Shown here in pieces: positions 58,671 to 64,000 of a stretch of 64,000 nucleotides of DNA. The notes under the pieces are model-generated. The model saw only the letters and a program-made list of their open reading frames with translations. It was not told where the DNA came from and searched no databases. Each line of letters begins with the position of its first letter. The stretch's first letter is position 1. This stretch comes from Xylaria sp. FL1777 (Eukaryota; Ascomycota; Sordariomycetes; Xylariales; Xylariaceae). Position numbers and translations under genes: made by a program. The stretch covers positions 124,001 to 188,000 of the forward strand of contig MU400527.1 in NCBI GenBank assembly GCA_022578965.1. Reading direction: 5' to 3'.

Positions 58671-59360
58671 CTATTGATAGCTCATTTCAACCACCTTCCA
58701 TCGCAGGAGAGGGTCTTCTGATCCAGTTTGCTCTTTTCCGGACACAATATCGGTATGAATACGTGATGGCCCAGGAATCCGGAGGTCACCGATCCGGAAC
58801 TTTTGTTGCCATTCCCCATCTTCCCATAGCCATCTCTCCGCGGCAAAACGGGAGCCAGTTCTCACGACGCCTTGACAATATCGGCCTAGGCAGACTACCA
58901 TACCTCGCTCGTCGCGTTCTTCGTCTTCTAGCTCTAGCACGACACAGCGTGCCCTTTGCTGCTGGTTCACTTCGTCAGGAATGCCCTCGGCTTCGAGGTC
59001 GCTCCAGACTTCCTCATAGCTAGTCATCTGTCCCGTAGCAGGGTTCACCATACGACCCGTTTCCAGTGTTCGTCCGTCGTCCTGCGGGAAGATATCACCC
59101 TCGTCCACCACTGCTTCCGGTGTGCGCGTCCGCGAATCTACGGCATGACGCCAGACGCAGTGCCGCACGCCATCCCTGGTCTCGGAGGATGAAGTTCCTG
59201 CAAAGGCCCAGTCAAGGCTGGCGTCTGGTTCGTTGATGCCTTTGAGGATTCGGATGTCCACGAAGCGGTGTTCCGGCGACGTTAGGACCACTGTAGAGGT
59301 AGGCTCCGACGCTGGTTCGTCGGGCAACCAGCGGATTGAATCCCGGATTGAAATCGACAT
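58671..59360 (-). CDS. HRI1: HRI1 family protein
   Basis: Single exon, 229 aa, MSISIRDSIRWLPDEP at the start. Family blocks visible are LTSPEHRFVDIRILKG, DWAFAGTSSS, CVWRHAVDSRT, DEGDIFPQDDGRTLETGRMVNP and TGQMTSYEEVWSDLE, followed by an RCVVLELEDEE strand and RYCQGVVRTGSRFAAERW. The HRI1 family is named after the yeast Hrr25-interacting protein, a small beta-barrel protein that also interacts with the protein-translocation machinery. Its biochemical role remains unclear. It is transcribed toward the monooxygenase gene. Confidence 0.88.
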   Translation of the reverse strand: MSISIRDSIRWLPDEPASEPTSTVVLTSPEHRFVDIRILKGINEPDASLDWAFAGTSSSETRDGVRHCVWRHAVDSRTRTPEAVVDEGDIFPQDDGRTLETGRMVNPATGQMTSYEEVWSDLEAEGIPDEVNQQQRARCVVLELEDEERDERGMVVCLGRYCQGVVRTGSRFAAERWLWEDGEWQQKFRIGDLRIPGPSRIHTDIVSGKEQTGSEDPLLRWKVVEMSYQ

Positions 59361-60750
59361 TGCTCTGTTGGGACACCTGACATAAGATGATCAAGTAAAC
59401 TCTGGAGGTTGGGTTTGATGACTTATGCTACGATGCAAGTTTATTTTCGCTACTTATAGTTGGTTAGGTACCTAGCAGATAGCTAGCTTTGGCGGATGAG
59501 ATGTGTGAAAGTGGGGTTTCTTTTGGATGACGCTACAACTTGTGTAGGCAGATATTTCTACATGTACATATTAATTGGCGTAACCGTTGAGACTTACATA
59601 CAACTAAGGATAGTATTAGATTTTAGTACGAAGGTTCAAGTTCAGCAACAATACGCAGTAAAGAAACAGAGCCTCAAATCTGGAGAAAAGGAAAAGGGTA
59701 GGAAAAGAAAGGAGGAAGTAAACGATTTTCAATGTTAAAACTATTGCTACTACCTACGTTTGAATCGCCCAACCATTGTTGAATGTGAAACTGTTGCTAT
59801 TCTAGTACGAAGTGAGAGAAACCAGAGTTAGGGAAAGTATAAAATTGAAAATAGGGATAACCACCCCTGTCCTTCTTTTGTTTGCTTTGCTTCTTCAAGT
59901 CTTGTAACAATTGACTCGTTGAAGTGTACGAATTGATCGATGGTTTGAGCCCGAAGACAACCAATGCTAGTTATTTAATGGGGTAATTCAAGAATCGACC
60001 AGGAGTAGCTTGTTATCCTTCACCCACAATCCGGAATGGAAATCTGAGCAATGAAGGCCACGTAGTACTCCCTTACGAGTCGTCGGAATCTTGGAATAGA
60101 TGGAGTAATACCTAGTGAACGCATCACCGCTGCAAGTGGTTCTGGATAAGGGGGTTGATCTGTCTTGAATTGAGGGCCCTGTCGAGTAAACGGCCAGGTG
60201 ATGGACAGCTGTCAGCCCCTATATTGTTAACTGCTACGTAGGATTAGTCGTCACCTAGCTTGCTCCCAAACATCAGCGCCACGAAGCGGGTTACCTCTTG
60301 CTAAATATAGAGAGCTGGTCCTTACTGATTACTGACTTATACTAGATCAGGCTGTTTGACGCATTGGTTTCACGCTGGAATGCTCCCCCCCTCATCGTCT
60401 TCACGAACATGGCATGACATCTGAAGTAGATATCACGTTTACGCTGATGAACAGCCACGTGTTCCCATGTGTGAAGTCTGTGTATATCATCTATCTTAGT
60501 AAAAATCAGTCTTCGCACGTGGTTTATTGTTGAATAGCCTTGGTTTAATAGGCATGTAGTTGGAAAGCCCCAGTTGATAAGATATGGTCCCTGAAGATCG
60601 ATAAGATGTTAGGTTGAGGCTAATGAAGATCTCTCGATCGCGACCGATGACTAGTAGATCCGATCAGCAAAGCCTCTGAAGTAGGTAAATGATTTTCGTA
60701 AGATATAAATGAATGCAGATTGAGGCTCTACAAGTCAAGCGGCTTTTACC

Positions 60751-60777
60751 AAAAAAAAAATAAAAAAAAATAAAAAG
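60751..60777 (+). repeat. A-rich tract
   Basis: Runs of A are interrupted twice by T. It could be slippage-prone sequence or the tail of a very old retroposed copy; no element is visible upstream. Confidence 0.7.
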
Positions 60778-62908
60778 CGTGCCACCCTCTCGAGAGCTTG
60801 TTTGGTCTTGGCAATGGTCCGGGGGAACCATCTCAAGTTACACCGATGACGCGCCCAAGCCGGGAGAAGCTTCTTGTATCATGGGTACCTACTTGGCATG
60901 AGCTTGTTGAGTCGCTATATTTATAAAATCTGCAACGCTGGACTCGAAGATCGAATAGCCAAGAATCAGGCGAGGTTCTGCAAATCATATTTTGTGCATG
61001 AGTTGGAATGCGCACGTTCGAGTAAATAGCGCTTCACCGGCGCCTTTCTCACCAATGACTAATCCGTAGTGATCCTGAAACTGTCATTAAGCATAACGAC
61101 GCTGTTGTGGCGTCGTCGACACTCCAGTGCCAAGGTTGAAGGCACCGTGGTGTCCTCGTTAGAAGCTTAACCGACACGGTGACTTGGTCATCCTCCTTGT
61201 CTGTTTCATTAGGCAGGTTACGTGACCTCTCCATGCCGTCCACTTTTACGATACCTATTCTACTACGTATGAAAATAGGCGAGTTACGCATAAAGGCCGC
61301 GTGTGTGTTACAGACGAGCCACTGCTCCCGTTGTCAGAATCCGAATTGCCAATGCATTGTGGTCGGTCAGAAGTGCACAATATGCCGATATGCTTGGCTA
61401 AGAGCTGAATCACGAAGCATTCCGCTAGACGAGATAACGGAAACGCGATTGATTCTGCTGTTATTCTTTCTTCTTCACGGTGGTGTGACAACCTGACCTC
61501 GTCCTTCCCGAGAGAGTAAAGTTGCCATGACTTTCAGTCGACGCCGGGTTACCGTGTGTGGGAGCGATTGACATTCGTCTCCCGGCAGCGGAACCCGATC
61601 AGGGCCTATGAAGGCCTCAGAGTGGTTCGGAGTGATCAACAGTTGTAGTATACATATTAGTGCTACCTATTCCGGAGGGACCTCGTCGGCGCTTGGCGTC
61701 TCGTAAATCGGAGCAGCGTCCCTACACCAGTGTAGTGTATAGTATTAACTAGCCAGGTCCATGTTATAGCATAGTTTAAGCCAATAGAAAGCTAAAACGG
61801 GGACTTCGTGGCGGCTTTCGCCTCAACCTTAAACCTACCAGAGGCTTACGCATAGAGGCTCAGAGGTTGTGATGTGAGAATCAGGAACGTTGCATTCTAT
61901 TTCTGATGAAACAGTTCGGTGCTAATCAAGCTTTGCTTTGCAACGTTTGGGGCTTGCATTCCACTTAGAGCTCCCCATATATATAGGGCTTGGCAATGGG
62001 CCGCTTGACACTGATCATTTCTACTTAGGCCATTACAGGCACAGGGTCCCGAGGACAACGTCCCGAGATTCAGAGGTTGACGTCGTCGATCTTCGCCAGA
62101 CTGCCTCCGAGCCTTGACCTCTGGCAGTTGAGAAGTTGGGGTACTAATTCCAGATAGGGAAGGACGAAGGCCTGAGCAATGGGCATAGGAGTGGACTGGG
62201 AGACTGGCGGCGTATTGATACTTACTGTAATTAAAACTCGAGGCTGATCATCACTTGGCATCAGCCGAACATACTGTAGCATCTGCTAGATCTCTCAACG
62301 ATAAGCTCTACGCTAAAGGAATGGTAGTACTTGGCGATGGTTATTGGAGCGCAATCTTCCCCGTTAATGTCTGCTCACCTGCTATGATAAGAGATGTTAA
62401 TGCTTCGGATCGACATGTTCCTGGAAACGATTCGCTAAAGCCTGGTGACGACACTGGCTTAACTAGATAATCGGCATGTATTGCTTGCGTGCAGAACTCA
62501 CGAACTAGTCGGCCCAGGATGCTCTATCTCCAGTCCTTAGAAACCGTAGCCTTAGTCGATTCAAAAATAGGTTTCTTTACACAACGATACGGCCCCCCCG
62601 TGACCGCCTCTAGTGACATTTGATATGGCACTTCTGCTGTAACGTGGAAGACAAGTGTTGAGAGACAATGAGTAAGCGACTAGACGATGGCGACCATTTG
62701 CACTTGAGTTGTCCCGTCCTTCAACCCTCGAACCCGACTTGTGGAGTCTCAACGGTTAAAGCCCCTGGCACCAATCCACATCCCTCCGTCCTGTGATTCT
62801 ACCATGGGTACTGCTGGAAATGGGAATGATCAGCCGCGATGGAAGATGAATATGTGAACAACTGATATGGAATAGAGAAACATAGCCTCTCAAGAGAAAT
62901 TGCTGTTT

Positions 62909-62916
62909 TATAAAAA
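62909..62916 (+). promoter_or_regulatory. TATA box of the subtilase gene
   Basis: TATAAAAA lies about 170 nt upstream of the protease ATG, followed by a C/T-rich stretch typical of highly expressed fungal genes. Confidence 0.6.
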
Positions 62917-63083
62917 GGGCGCTTCTCCCTCCCTATAGAAGCTTTTGCTTTGCTTTATCGCCCTCTCCCATCCCATCCTATCTCGTCCGATACTCAAGGT
63001 CCCCGTTAGCGAAGAGTTTATATTCCTTACTAGTATACCTTAATCCGGAGTCCCCACGACCTCTCAAATTCAGTTCCGTCAAG

Positions 63084-64000
<917 letters not shown>

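Larger units (their letters stand above)
59361..63083. other. Intergenic region upstream of the subtilase
   Basis: This 3.7-kb region has no recognisable gene; ORFs are at most about 105 codons and lack domains. An A-rich tract at 60751-60777 stands out. The last 180 bp hold a TATA element at 62909-62916 and a pyrimidine-rich leader (about 62920-62995), a good fit to a strong regulated promoter for the protease. Confidence 0.5.

Noticed and set aside
60751..60777. Retrotransposon tail
   Set aside because: No reverse-transcriptase sequence or target duplication is visible; simple slippage explains the A-rich tract.

Overview
The window is nuclear DNA from a filamentous ascomycete (Pezizomycotina), most likely a Sordariomycete. 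The evidence is short GT-AG introns of about 45-170 nt, gene content (HAP5/NF-YC, exocyst SEC15, Mei2-like RRM protein, SLP1-type SUN protein, PRP8, RPL34, HRI1, GMC oxidase, RNase T1-type ribonuclease, proteinase K-type subtilase), kilobase-scale intergenic spaces, and dispersed TACCTAGGTA-like palindromes. Species cannot be fixed from the sequence alone.

Layout: 0.4-9.4 kb holds FCF2 (-), HAP5 (+), SEC15 (-, nine exons) and a small conserved protein (-). 11.8-14.5 kb is an 11-exon Mei2-like gene (+). 16.8-22.8 kb holds the SUN protein (-) and a spliced alpha/beta-hydrolase plus dual-specificity phosphatase fusion (-). 24.9-34.8 kb is a housekeeping block: NDUFAF3-like complex I assembly factor (-), RPL34 (-), and PRP8 (+) divergent from RPL34. 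35.9-44.8 kb has an uncertain ORF, then a secretion/nutrition group, all on the minus strand: GMC oxidoreductase, RNase T1/F1-type ribonuclease and a PTR2-type peptide transporter. 44.8-53.1 kb is an 8.3-kb gene-poor stretch. 53.2-55.8 kb encodes a membrane-anchored protein with 12-nt tandem repeats and a long charged helix. 57.1-59.4 kb has a FAD monooxygenase and HRI1, convergent and 16 bp apart. 59.4-63.1 kb is empty of recognisable genes. A subtilase begins at 63,084 and runs off the right edge.

Most genes are unrelated core cell-biology genes: ribosome biogenesis and translation, transcription, splicing, secretion, ER/nuclear envelope, mitochondrion. The secreted oxidase, secreted RNase, peptide transporter and subtilase fit a saprotrophic or plant-associated lifestyle. 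No CRISPR array, intact transposon, tRNA, rRNA gene or complete secondary-metabolite cluster was seen. The least described items are the hydrolase-phosphatase fusion, the repeat-rich membrane protein at 53 kb and the dispersed palindrome family. Exon boundaries were worked out by hand from GT-AG sites, reading-frame phase and family conservation; no transcript data were available.
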